A stretch of 64,000 bases of DNA from JBFMFB01 sp040752115 (GCA_040752115.1 JBFMFB010000004.1:40963-104962), one strand, 5' to 3'. Shown: positions 8,951 to 17,310, counted from the stretch's first letter. Made by a program: numbers and translations. Notes: generated from the letters alone by a model not told the origin.

Positions 8951-9135
8951 GCTCATCCGAAGCTGTGCGCGGCCTGCCGATGGCGAATGTTTTCTGTACT
9001 TGCTCAGCATTTTGAGTAAAAATACTCAGCCATGCGAGCAAACGATGCGTATCATCGGCCCCAGTACGAAATTTTGCTGTCCCGTCTCCGGGAACCGAGG
9101 CGTTTTATCCAGATTCTGGCCGGCCCCCGGCAGGT
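8951..9135 (+). repeat. Direct repeat copy A: 5' region of the DUF4143 ATPase gene at 10661
   Basis: This stretch is nearly identical to 10578-10765. It contains the same upstream sequence, the same palindrome (TGAGTA-AAAA-TACTCA, 9013-9028), the same ATG (9032) and the first 35 codons (MRANDAYHRPQYEILLSR...), ending inside the P-loop codons at GPRQV. The sequence then diverges completely. The few differences include a 3-base length change near 8970 and a C/T change in the ArgPhe codons. It is a truncated duplicate of a neighbouring gene's promoter and start. Confidence 0.9.
9013..9028. promoter_or_regulatory. Palindromic operator-like site (copy A)
   Basis: Perfect inverted repeat TGAGTA-AAAA-TACTCA ending three bases before the ATG at 9032. 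An identical site precedes the intact gene at 10661. Placement over the translation start suggests a repressor operator or a translation-blocking hairpin; the binding protein is unknown. Confidence 0.4.
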
Positions 9136-9261
9136 GAGGGTCAGGACGTACGGAATTACCATGGAATCCGTGTCTTATCCGCGTCGCCTAGAGGCGCCTA
9201 CTTTTGGTCATCCGTGGCCAACTGAGGTTTTCAGGATAAATTCCTTGCCTGACGACAAAAA

Positions 9262-9299
9262 AATCGTCCAAAATGCATCGCCATTGACTAATGGACGAT
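9262..9299. promoter_or_regulatory. Inverted repeat upstream of first DUF4143 ATPase
   Basis: AATCGTCCA (9262-9270) is followed by the complementary TGGACGAT (9292-9299), ending five bases before the proposed GTG start at 9305. The 21-base loop contains TTGACT, which could be a -35 element. The spacing just ahead of a start codon parallels the palindromes before the neighbouring ATPase, so autoregulation is plausible but unproven. Confidence 0.35.
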
Positions 9300-9304
9300 A
9301 TTTT

Positions 9305-10531
9305 GTGGATTTGCCGCGCACACTTTCTGCCTACGCCCTCTCCGCCAGCGCGCTGTTTCCCGTGCTGCTGCTCACCGGGGCGCGTCAGGTGGGCAAAACG
9401 ACGCTTCTCCGCGATCTTTCGGAAGCGGAACGCAAATATGTCACCCTGGATGATCCTCTGGTTTTGCGTCTAGCACGGGAGGATCCTGCGCTTTTTCTAC
9501 AGCGTTTTTCCCCTCCGGTGCTGATCGATGAAATTCAGTACGCGCCGGAATTACTGCCGCATATCAAGATGGCGGTGGATGAGCGGCGGCGCTCGGGGAT
9601 GTTCTGGCTGACGGGCTCGCAACCTTTCCACTTGATGCGGGGCGTGTCGGAGTCTTTGGCGGGGCGGGTGGCGGTGGTGCAACTGCTGGGCTTTTCGCAC
9701 CGGGAAATCCTGGGAAAAGGCGCCGAAGCATACCCGGCCTTTCTGCCCACGCCTGCTGTGCTGGAATCATTGCAGGCGTCCAGTTTTCCGCTCGATGCAA
9801 GGCAGCTCTATAACCTGATTTGGCGCGGTTCGTTCCCGGCGATGGCCGCCAACCCGGAAATGGACCGAGACCTGTTCTACGGCTCCTATGTGCAAACCTA
9901 TGTGCAGCGGGACGTGCGTGATCTGGCTCGCGTGGGTGATGAACTGGCATTTCTGCGCTTTTTGCGGGCCGCAGCGGCGCGCACCGGTCAGCTGCTAAAT
10001 GTGGCGGAACTGGCGCGGGATGCCGATGTTGCGCCCAATACCGCGAAAAGCTGGCTGTCGATTCTTGAAGCTTCCGGCTTGGTGTATTTGCTGCAACCCT
10101 GGCACAACAACGTGACCAAGCGGCTGGTGAAAACACCCAAGCTGTATTTTCTGGATACCGGGCTGTGTGCCTATTTGACGCAATGGTCCAGCCCCGAGAC
10201 GCTCGAGGCCGGGGCTATGTCGGGGGCCATTTTTGAAACCTGGGTGATGGTGGAACTGCTCAAGAGCTATTGGCATCACGGGCGGCAGGCACCTTTCTGC
10301 TATTTCCGCAACAAGGACCAACGCGAGGTTGACTTGCTGATCGAAAGTGATGGCGTGCTTTACCCGGTGGAGTTCAAGAAATCCGCTTCGCCATCCCGCG
10401 ACGCGCTTCGGGGCATGATCGCGCTGGAAAATCTGGGTGTCGTGGTGGGGCCGGGGGCTGTCGTCTGCATGGTGACACAAGCGCTGCCGTTGAGCCGCAA
10501 AGTCGTGGCGGTACCGGCGGCATTGCTGTGA
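9305..10531 (+). CDS. DUF4143 (AAA_14) ATP-binding protein, with fused upstream remnant
   Basis: A 408-residue protein if started at GTG 9305 (VDLPRTLSAYAL), which is where similarity to the paralogue at 12612 begins. The frame is open from ATG 9032, so a 499-residue chimera starting with the first 35 residues of the next ATPase is also possible; ATG 9161 is a third choice. Walker A is GARQVGKTT (25-33) and Walker B includes PVLIDEIQ. The C-terminal part has the E-x-D ... E-x-K pattern of a PD-(D/E)XK-like fold (REVDLL near 340, VEFKKS near 355). The family is abundant, often in variable regions, and of unknown function. The downstream boundary is the second copy of the direct repeat. Confidence 0.8.
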   Translation: MDLPRTLSAYALSASALFPVLLLTGARQVGKTTLLRDLSEAERKYVTLDDPLVLRLAREDPALFLQRFSPPVLIDEIQYAPELLPHIKMAVDERRRSGMFWLTGSQPFHLMRGVSESLAGRVAVVQLLGFSHREILGKGAEAYPAFLPTPAVLESLQASSFPLDARQLYNLIWRGSFPAMAANPEMDRDLFYGSYVQTYVQRDVRDLARVGDELAFLRFLRAAAARTGQLLNVAELARDADVAPNTAKSWLSILEASGLVYLLQPWHNNVTKRLVKTPKLYFLDTGLCAYLTQWSSPETLEAGAMSGAIFETWVMVELLKSYWHHGRQAPFCYFRNKDQREVDLLIESDGVLYPVEFKKSASPSRDALRGMIALENLGVVVGPGAVVCMVTQALPLSRKVVAVPAALL

Positions 10532-10577
10532 TTCGGCAAGCCGATTCCGCTTGCGATAAATCCGACAAAGTATAGGT

Positions 10578-10765
10578 GCTCACCCGAAGCTGCGCGGGCA
10601 TGCTGCCGATGGCGAATGTTTTCTGTACTTGCTCAGCATTTTGAGTAAAAATACTCAGCCATGCGAGCAAACGATGCGTATCATCGGCCCCAGTACGAAA
10701 TTTTGCTGTCCCGTCTCCGGGAACCGAGGCGCTTTATCCAGATTCTGGCCGGACCCCGGCAGGTA
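10578..10765 (+). repeat. Direct repeat copy B (parent copy in intact ATPase gene)
   Basis: Near-identical to 8951-9135. This copy continues through a complete P-loop (GPRQVGKTT) and an intact gene, so it is taken as the parental version. The two copies flank the whole first ATPase gene, giving repeat-gene-repeat architecture. Confidence 0.9.
10642..10657. promoter_or_regulatory. Palindromic operator-like site (copy B)
   Basis: Perfect palindrome TGAGTA-AAAA-TACTCA three bases upstream of ATG 10661. It is identical to the site in copy A. It could be an operator or a hairpin covering the start; it also leaves little room for a Shine-Dalgarno sequence, and none is evident. Confidence 0.4.
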
Positions 10766-11866
10766 GGAAAAACTACGCTTGCCCGCCAGGTTGCGGAATC
10801 TCTGGGAGCAAGCGTCCACTACGCATCGGCGGATGAACCAGCGATCAAGGGCCGGGCGTGGTTCATGCAGCAGTGGGAGACCGCTCGCGTGCTGGCGCGC
10901 GGAGCCGGAATGTCCGGAGCGGTGCTCATTCTGGACGAGGTGCAGAAGCTGCCTGGCTGGGCGGAGACCGTCAAGGCCTTATGGGATGCGGACACCGCCT
11001 CCGGGCTGCCGTTGCGGGTGGTGCTGTTGGGCTCTTCCCCGCTCCTGATCCAGCGCGGTGTGACGGAAAGTCTTGCCGGGCGTTTTGAATTGTTGCGCCT
11101 GTCGCACTGGAGCTACCCGGAAATGCGGGCGGCCTACGACTGGGATGTCGACAGCTACGTGTTCTATGGAGGGTATCCGGGGGCCGCGCCTCTGATCGGC
11201 GAGCCGGCACGCTGGAGGGCGTATGTCAACGATTCCCTCGTCGAGACGAGCATTGCGCGGGACATCCTGCTGATGACGCGGGTGGACAAGCCCGCGCTGT
11301 TGCGGCAGCTGTTCGAGCTTGGGTGCAGCTATTCGGGACAGGTGGTGTCCTTTACCAAGCTGCTCGGCCAGCTGCAGGATGCCGGAAACACGACGACACT
11401 GGCCCACTACCTGGAGTTGCTGGAAGGCGCGGGCATGTTGGCGGGCCTTCAGAAATACGCCGGCCAGGTTCTGCGTCGCCGGGGTTCGAGCCCGAAATTC
11501 CAGGTGCTCAACACGGCTCTCCTGGCAGTGCGGGAGCATAGGACGCTTGCCGATGTTCGCGCGGATGCGTCGGTCTGGGGGCGCTTTGCCGAGAGCGCTG
11601 TGGGGGCTCATCTCGTCAACGGGGCGAAGAGCGCCGGTTTCTCCGTCCATTATTGGCGCGAGGGCGACAAGGAAGTGGATTTCGTGCTCGAGCGGGAAGG
11701 GCGGCTCGTGGCGATCGAAGTCAAAAGCGCGCGCCTGATGGGGGTCGCGAAGGGGATGGAGGCCTTTGTTCATGCGTTCAATCCTTTCCGCATCCTTCTG
11801 GTCGGCGAGGGGGGAGTGCCGCTCGAAACATTTCTCAGCCAGCCGGCAGAGGGGTGGTTTGACTGA
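10661..11866 (+). CDS. DUF4143 (AAA_14) ATP-binding protein
   Basis: A 401-residue ATPase with Walker A GPRQVGKTT (31-39), Walker B VLILDEVQKL, a sensor-like LLGSSPLLI, a winged-helix-like middle region, and a C-terminal nuclease-like signature: KEVDFVLE near 336-343 and IEVKSA near 350. It belongs to a different subgroup from the ATPases at 9305 and 12612, which resemble each other more. It has its own palindromic upstream site and is complete. The biological role of this family is not established. Confidence 0.85.
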   Translation: MRANDAYHRPQYEILLSRLREPRRFIQILAGPRQVGKTTLARQVAESLGASVHYASADEPAIKGRAWFMQQWETARVLARGAGMSGAVLILDEVQKLPGWAETVKALWDADTASGLPLRVVLLGSSPLLIQRGVTESLAGRFELLRLSHWSYPEMRAAYDWDVDSYVFYGGYPGAAPLIGEPARWRAYVNDSLVETSIARDILLMTRVDKPALLRQLFELGCSYSGQVVSFTKLLGQLQDAGNTTTLAHYLELLEGAGMLAGLQKYAGQVLRRRGSSPKFQVLNTALLAVREHRTLADVRADASVWGRFAESAVGAHLVNGAKSAGFSVHYWREGDKEVDFVLEREGRLVAIEVKSARLMGVAKGMEAFVHAFNPFRILLVGEGGVPLETFLSQPAEGWFD

Positions 11867-11938
11867 ACCCGAATTCCACTGTTAACCGCTTCTTTCGATG
11901 AGTACCGCAGGATATCCGGCAAGCGCCTGCTGGACGGA

Positions 11939-12478
11939 TTGCTCGCCCTTGCGGCGCTGATCCCGACAGCTGTGCCGATGCTGCTGATCGCTCTTTTGGT
12001 GAAGCTGACTTCGCCCGGGCCGGTTCTCTATTGGTCCGATCGCGTCGGGCGCGGCAACCGCATTTTCAGAATGCCGAAGTTTCGCAGCATGCGCGCGGAT
12101 ACGCCGGCGGTGGCCACCCATTTGCTCGCCGATCCGGCCGCCTGGCTGACTCCGATCGGCTCCTTCCTGCACAAGACCAGCCTCGACGAACTGCCCCAGC
12201 TCTGGAGCATTCTCAAGGGCGACATGAGCTTTGTCGGCCCACGCCCGGCGCTCTACAACCAGGATGACCTGATCGCCCTGCGCACCGGCCACGGGGTGCA
12301 CGAGCTGGCGCCCGGGCTGACCGGCTGGGCGCAGGTCAACGGCCGCGACGAGTTGCCGATCCCAGAGAAGGTCAAGCTGGATGCCGAATACCTTCGCCGG
12401 CAGTCGTTCGGGTTCGATCTCCGGATCCTGTGGCTGACGTTCGTGCAAGTTCTGCGGCGGGACGGCGTGTCCCATTGA
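11939..12478 (+). CDS. Second small phosphoglycosyltransferase; start codon missing or frameshifted
   Basis: A PglC-type enzyme: LVKLTSPGPVLYWSD, MPKFRSM, the catalytic pair in KTSLDELPQLW, FVGPRPALY and LAPGLTGWAQVNGR are all present. Homologous sequence begins upstream of the TTG at 11939 (GKRLLDGLLALAAL, from about 11918), but the frame has no ATG, GTG or TTG between the previous stop (11864-11866) and 11939. An ATG at 11898 lies in another frame and would join if one base had been lost between 11898 and 11918. TTG 11939 would remove part of the membrane helix. It is either initiated from a rare codon or is a pseudogene. Confidence 0.65.
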   Translation: MLALAALIPTAVPMLLIALLVKLTSPGPVLYWSDRVGRGNRIFRMPKFRSMRADTPAVATHLLADPAAWLTPIGSFLHKTSLDELPQLWSILKGDMSFVGPRPALYNQDDLIALRTGHGVHELAPGLTGWAQVNGRDELPIPEKVKLDAEYLRRQSFGFDLRILWLTFVQVLRRDGVSH

Positions 12479-12577
12479 TGCCCCGAACAAAGCCGCCCTT
12501 CTCGTTTTGCCCTGCCCCGCATCGCCAGGCAACCCGTCGGCTGCGCCGGGGTGCGATCCGGATAATTGTAAATTCAA

Positions 12578-12605
12578 TTGACAATATGCCGGATGCAGGC
12601 ATAAT
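12578..12605 (+). promoter_or_regulatory. Sigma70-type promoter for third DUF4143 ATPase
   Basis: A -35 hexamer TTGACA (12578-12583), 16-base spacer and -10 CATAAT (12600-12605). The predicted transcription start falls at about 12612, exactly on the ATG, so the mRNA may be leaderless; no Shine-Dalgarno is visible. The AT-rich stretch also contains ATTGT/ACAAT half-sites that could be an operator. Confidence 0.6.
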
Positions 12606-12611
12606 GCCGCC

Positions 12612-13799
12612 ATGATCTCCCGCGCTGCCACCCCTGCGTTGAAACGTCTTGCCGCCTGGTATCCTGCGGTTGCGATTACAGGTCCGCGCCAGGCGGGCAA
12701 GACCACTCTGGCGAGAGCCGTGTTTCCGGACAAGCCGTATGTTTCGCTGGAAGACCCTGACCAGCGCGAGTTTGCAACGAACGATCCGCGAGCCTTTCTT
12801 GGCCAGTTTCCGGAGGGGGCGATTCTGGATGAAGTGCAGCGGGTGCCGGAATTGTTTTCGTGGCTGCAAGGGCGGCTGGATGAGGATCGTCGGATGGGGT
12901 TGTTTATTCTGACGGGCTCGCAGCAGTTCGATCTGTTGCAAGGGATATCCCAGTCGCTGGCCGGAAGGGTGGGCGCCCTGCATCTGTTGCCGTTCTCCGC
13001 CGGAGAACTACTGGGCACGCCCCATGCGCCTGCCAGCCTCGAAAAAATGCTGCTGGGCGGGTTCTATCCGCCGCTGTTCGACCGGGACATTCCCCCGCAT
13101 GTGTGGTATGCGGATTATGTCTCCACCTATGTCGAGCGCGACCTCCGGCAGATGATCAATATTCGTGATCTTTCCGCTTTCCGGCGGTTTTTGCGGACGT
13201 GTGCCGCGCGGACCGGGCAGTTGCTCAATCTTTCGGCGCTGGCGGGGGATTGCGGGGTAACGCACAATACGGCGAAAAGCTGGATTTCGGTTCTGGAAGC
13301 CAGTTACTTGGTGGCGCTTTTGCCGCCGTGGCACCGCAACCTAGGCAAACGGCTGATAAAGGCGCCAAAACTGTATTTCCTCGATACGGGCCTGGCAGCT
13401 TGGCTGGCCGGCATACGCAAGGCGGAGGATTTGGCGCTGGGCAGCATGCGGGGGCCGCTTTTCGAAACATGGATTGTCAGCGAGTTCATCAAGTATCGCC
13501 ACAATCATGCTCTCCCAGACGAGCTGTATTTCTGGCGCGATGCCCACGGCAACGAGATCGATCTGCTCGTCGAGCGAGGGCCGGAAACGGTGTTCGCAGT
13601 GGAATGCAAGGCCGGGCAAACGGTGGCGGGGGACTGGTTCAAGTCGCTGCAGGGATTTTGCGAGGCTGCCGGGTGCGAACACTCCGCATTGATCTATGGC
13701 GGCAAGGCAGACCAGCCTCGCAGCCGGTTTCCGGTTTATGGCTGGATGAGCGCGTCACGATTGCTCGCTGCGGCGTTTGGCGGGCGAAACGAGGTGTGA
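12612..13799 (+). CDS. DUF4143 (AAA_14) ATP-binding protein
   Basis: A 395-residue paralogue of the ATPase at 9305; for example both carry NTAKSW in the winged-helix region and KAPKLYFLDTGL or close variants. Walker A is GPRQAGKTT (24-32), Walker B AILDEVQRV. The C-terminal PD-(D/E)XK-like motif is EIDLLVE near 314 and VECKAG near 330. It has a near-consensus promoter of its own and ends just before the PglF-type gene, whose Shine-Dalgarno overlaps its last codons. It is an autonomous gene within the polysaccharide locus; function unknown. Confidence 0.85.
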   Translation: MISRAATPALKRLAAWYPAVAITGPRQAGKTTLARAVFPDKPYVSLEDPDQREFATNDPRAFLGQFPEGAILDEVQRVPELFSWLQGRLDEDRRMGLFILTGSQQFDLLQGISQSLAGRVGALHLLPFSAGELLGTPHAPASLEKMLLGGFYPPLFDRDIPPHVWYADYVSTYVERDLRQMINIRDLSAFRRFLRTCAARTGQLLNLSALAGDCGVTHNTAKSWISVLEASYLVALLPPWHRNLGKRLIKAPKLYFLDTGLAAWLAGIRKAEDLALGSMRGPLFETWIVSEFIKYRHNHALPDELYFWRDAHGNEIDLLVERGPETVFAVECKAGQTVAGDWFKSLQGFCEAAGCEHSALIYGGKADQPRSRFPVYGWMSASRLLAAAFGGRNEV

Positions 13800-13800
13800 A

Positions 13801-15741
13801 ATGCCCCTGAATACAATTGCCCTTCCCATCCTGGCCCTGCCCCGCGTCGCCAAGCGGCTGGTGGTGCTGGCGGTGGACGCCAGCCTGTGCGTGCTGACGG
13901 TCTGGCTGGCGTTCTACCTGCGCCTGGGCGAGTTCGTCGCCCTTTCCGGTTCCGCCCTGGGGGCGGCCGTAGCCTCAATGGTGATCGCCCTGCCGATCTT
14001 CGTTGTTTCCGGGCTGTATCGCGCCATTTTCCGCTACTCGGGCTGGCCGGCGCTGATGACGGTGACCAAGGCGACGGCGGTGTACGGCCTGGCTTTCGCG
14101 GCCGCGTTCACGGCCGTCGGCGTTCCGGGCGTGCCGCGGACGATCGGCCTGATCCAGCCGATGCTGCTGTTGCTGACGGTGGGCGCTTCCCGCGCCCTGG
14201 CGCGCTTCTGGCTGGGCGGCCTGTATCAGAGCCAGCTCAGGCAGGCGGCGCTGCCCAAGGTGCTGATCTACGGTGCGGGCAAGGCGGGGCGCCAGCTCGC
14301 CGCGGCCATGGCCAACAGCCATGAAATGCGGGTGGTCGGATTCCTCGACGACGATGACCGGCTGCACGGCCATGTGCTGAACGGCCAGCCGATCTACAGC
14401 CCGGCCGATCTGCACGGCCTGGTCGAGTCGAACGGCATCGGCACCGTCCTGCTGGCCCTGCCCTCGGCCTCGCGCCGACGGCGCAACGAGATTCTGGCGC
14501 AGATGCTGCATGCGCACGTTTCGGTTCGCACCCTGCCGAGCGTGACCGAGCTGGCGCAGGGCAGGGTCAGCACCACGGATGTGCGCGAGCTGGATATCGA
14601 CGATCTGCTGGGGCGGGAGCCGGTGACGCCGAATCATATCCTGCTGGGCAGGAACATCACCGCCAAGGTGGTGCTGGTGACCGGGGCGGGGGGCTCGATC
14701 GGCAGCGAGTTGTGCCGGCAGATCCTCAAGGTCGGCCCTGCCGCGTTGCTGCTGATCGAGCAGAGCGAGTTCGCGCTGTACGAGATTCACCAGGAGCTGC
14801 AAGCCCGGCTTCCCGGCCCGGCAATCAAGCTGGTGCCGCTGCTCGCCTCGGTGCGCGACGAGGAGCGCATGCGCGAGATCATGTCCACCTGGAGGCCGGA
14901 CACGGTCTATCACGCCGCCGCCTACAAGCATGTGCCACTGGTCGAGCACAACCCGGCCGAGGGCATCAAGAACAATGTGCTGGGCACGCTGACGGCGGCG
15001 CGCGCCGCGGCCGAGCAGGGGGTGGCGGATTTCGTGCTGATCAGCACCGACAAGGCGGTGCGTCCCACCAACATCATGGGGGCCAGCAAGCGCCTGGCGG
15101 AAATGGTGTTGCAGGCCCTGGCCACGTCTTCACCGGACACCAAATTCACGATGGTGCGCTTCGGCAACGTGCTGGGCTCGTCGGGCTCGGTGGTGCCCAA
15201 ATTCCGCCAGCAGATCCGCGACGGCGGGCCGATCACGCTGACCCACCCGGATATCACGCGCTATTTCATGACCATTCCCGAAGCCGCCCAGCTGGTGATC
15301 CAGGCCGGGGCGATGGCCAGGGGGGGCGACGTGTTCGTGCTGGACATGGGGCAGCCGGTGAAGATCATGGAGCTGGCCATCCGGATGGTCGAGCTTTCCG
15401 GCCTGACGGTGCGCGACGGTGCCAATCCGGAAGGCGACATCGAGATCGAGATCACGGGCCTGCGCCCCGGCGAAAAGCTCTACGAAGAGCTGCTGATCGG
15501 CGACGATCCCAAGCCCACCTCGCACCCCCGCATCATGAAGGCGCACGAGGATTTCCTGCCCTGGCCGGCGCTCGAGGAGAAGCTCAAGGCCCTGGAGCTC
15601 GCGCTGAACGTCAACGATGTCGGCGTGGTGCGATTGATGCTCGAGCAGCTGGTTTCGGGCTACGCGCCCAGCGGCGAAATCGTGGACTGGGTGTACCTGG
15701 CGCAGGAAGCCGAAGCCGAGATGCTCGAAGGAACGCACTGA
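13801..15741 (+). CDS. pglF: UDP-HexNAc 4,6-dehydratase, PglF/WbpM/FlaA1-type (CapD family)
   Basis: A 646-residue membrane-bound nucleotide-sugar dehydratase. ATG 13801 follows a GAGGT ribosome site at 13792. The N-terminus has four to five membrane helices (about 10-110), then a first Rossmann-like motif VLIYGAGKAG (near 155), and a second, catalytic SDR domain with VLVTGAGGSIGSE (near 290). The active-site region STDKAVRPTNIMGASKR (near 415) has Met where most SDRs have Tyr, the hallmark of PglF/WbpM-type enzymes. It makes the UDP-4-keto-6-deoxy sugar required by the PglE- and PglD-type enzymes at 6979-8818. Confidence 0.92.
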   Translation: MPLNTIALPILALPRVAKRLVVLAVDASLCVLTVWLAFYLRLGEFVALSGSALGAAVASMVIALPIFVVSGLYRAIFRYSGWPALMTVTKATAVYGLAFAAAFTAVGVPGVPRTIGLIQPMLLLLTVGASRALARFWLGGLYQSQLRQAALPKVLIYGAGKAGRQLAAAMANSHEMRVVGFLDDDDRLHGHVLNGQPIYSPADLHGLVESNGIGTVLLALPSASRRRRNEILAQMLHAHVSVRTLPSVTELAQGRVSTTDVRELDIDDLLGREPVTPNHILLGRNITAKVVLVTGAGGSIGSELCRQILKVGPAALLLIEQSEFALYEIHQELQARLPGPAIKLVPLLASVRDEERMREIMSTWRPDTVYHAAAYKHVPLVEHNPAEGIKNNVLGTLTAARAAAEQGVADFVLISTDKAVRPTNIMGASKRLAEMVLQALATSSPDTKFTMVRFGNVLGSSGSVVPKFRQQIRDGGPITLTHPDITRYFMTIPEAAQLVIQAGAMARGGDVFVLDMGQPVKIMELAIRMVELSGLTVRDGANPEGDIEIEITGLRPGEKLYEELLIGDDPKPTSHPRIMKAHEDFLPWPALEEKLKALELALNVNDVGVVRLMLEQLVSGYAPSGEIVDWVYLAQEAEAEMLEGTH

Positions 15742-15818
15742 CGCTCTCTCTGCCAATCGGCGGGCCGTGTGGTCGATTCGACCGCCAGCGGAAGACGGGG
15801 CTGCGCGCCGGCTGACGG

Positions 15819-17264
15819 CTATTCCACGGCCCTGCCGTACTTGTCATCGAACCGGACGATGTCGTCCTCCCCGACGTAATCGCCGCTCTGCACCTCGATC
15901 ATCACCAGATCCATCAGGCCGGGGTTTTCCAGGCGGTGCCGATGGCCGGCGGGGATGAAGGTCGATTCGTTGCTGCGTACCAGGAAGGTGCTTTCCCCAT
16001 TGACGACCTTGGCAGTGCCGCTGACAACGACCCAGTGTTCGCTGCGGTGGTAGTGCATCTGCAGCGACAGCGAGGCACCGGGCTTGACGACGATGCGCTT
16101 GATCTTGAACCGGTCGCCTTCTTCCAGCGTGGTGTAGGTTCCCCACGGGCGGTGCACCGTGCGGTGTAGCTTGTAACTCTCGTGCTCCATCAGCTTGAGT
16201 TGCTGCACCACTTTCTTGACGTCCTGCGCGCGGTCGCGATCCGCCACGAGCAAGGCATCCGGCGTGTCCACGATGATCAGGTTATTTACGCCGATTGCAG
16301 CGACCATGCGATCTTCGCTTTGGATGAACGAATTGCTGACACCCACCAGCACCGCTTCGCCGATGACGCTGTTTCCCGCATCATCGGGAGGCGTCAGCCC
16401 CCCGAGGGCGTTCCATGAGCCGATGTCGCTCCAACCGAAGCTTCCGGGCACGACCGCGACATCGGCCGATTTTTCCATCACGGCATAGTCGATGGAGATG
16501 TCCGTCAGTTGCGCGAAGCTGTCCCGGTCGATCTCGGCCATCTCCGGGCTGGAGCCCGCCCTGGCCAGGGTCGCCTCCCAGCAGCTCGCCGCCCCTTCGT
16601 AGATCGCCGGGGCGTGGCGCCGGAGCTGGTCGAGGATGGCACCGGCCGCGAAGCAGAACATGCCGGAATTCCACAGATAGCGCCCTGAAGCCAAATATTC
16701 GCGCGCCAGTTCTTCGCCGGGCTTTTCGACGAAGCAGGCCGCCGCGAAGCTGCCTGCCTGGTCGAGCGCGGCGCCGCACTCGATATAGCCGAAGCCGGTT
16801 TCGGGCGCATCGGGAACGATGCCGAACGTCACCAGCTTCCCCTGCCCGGCGAGGGCGGCCGCCCGCTCGACGGCCTCCGCGAACGCCTGCTGGTTTTCGA
16901 TCAGATGATCCGCCGCCAGCACCAGCATCAGGGCATCCGACCCGAACCGCTCGGCCACCTGAAACGCCCCCAGCGCAATGGCCGGCGCGGTATTGCGCCC
17001 CATGGGCTCGAGCAGGAAAAGCGGCTGGGCATTGGGCGCCGTTTTTCTCACCGCTTCGTACTCGTCCCGGGTCTGGAAATAGTATTCGCGGTTGGTGATG
17101 GTCAGGATGTCCTGCACGCCTTCCAGCGCCGCGGCGCGGATAAAGGTTTTTTGCAGCAGGCTTTGGCCGTCGGCCAGCTTCATGAACGGCTTGGGATGGG
17201 CCTCGCGCGAAACCGGCCACAATCGGGTGCCGGCGCCGCCGGAAAGAATGACGGGGATCAGCAA
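15819..17264 (-). CDS. manC: Mannose-1-phosphate guanylyltransferase / mannose-6-phosphate isomerase
   Basis: A 481-residue bifunctional enzyme of the ManC/AlgA/CpsB family. The TTG start at 17264 has a strong GAGGAG site upstream. The N-terminal nucleotidyltransferase signature LSGGAGTRLWPVSREAHPKP (residues 8-27) and FVEKP are present. The C-terminal cupin isomerase domain has VKPGASLSLQMHYHRSEHWV near 385-405 with metal-binding His residues. It makes GDP-mannose for polysaccharide synthesis. It is downstream of galE on the same strand and converges with the pglF-type gene. Confidence 0.95.
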   Translation of the reverse strand: MLIPVILSGGAGTRLWPVSREAHPKPFMKLADGQSLLQKTFIRAAALEGVQDILTITNREYYFQTRDEYEAVRKTAPNAQPLFLLEPMGRNTAPAIALGAFQVAERFGSDALMLVLAADHLIENQQAFAEAVERAAALAGQGKLVTFGIVPDAPETGFGYIECGAALDQAGSFAAACFVEKPGEELAREYLASGRYLWNSGMFCFAAGAILDQLRRHAPAIYEGAASCWEATLARAGSSPEMAEIDRDSFAQLTDISIDYAVMEKSADVAVVPGSFGWSDIGSWNALGGLTPPDDAGNSVIGEAVLVGVSNSFIQSEDRMVAAIGVNNLIIVDTPDALLVADRDRAQDVKKVVQQLKLMEHESYKLHRTVHRPWGTYTTLEEGDRFKIKRIVVKPGASLSLQMHYHRSEHWVVVSGTAKVVNGESTFLVRSNESTFIPAGHRHRLENPGLMDLVMIEVQSGDYVGEDDIVRFDDKYGRAVE

Positions 17265-17310
17265 GTTGGCTCTCCTCTTCGAAATTTGTTCCGCAACAGG
17301 TGCCGCGCAT

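Noticed and set aside
8850..9041. Minus-strand ORF upstream of the ATPases
   Set aside because: Half of it lies on the complement of the duplicated ATPase fragment, and a near-identical ORF start occurs at the second copy, so it is a by-product of the repeat.
14712..15815. Plus-strand 367-codon ORF overlapping pglF
   Set aside because: It is an out-of-frame shadow of the dehydratase domain, Arg/Gly-rich and without motifs.
15742..15818. Bidirectional terminator between pglF and manC
   Set aside because: The small GGTCG/CGACC hairpin near 15771-15783 has only a 5-bp stem and no T-run on either strand.
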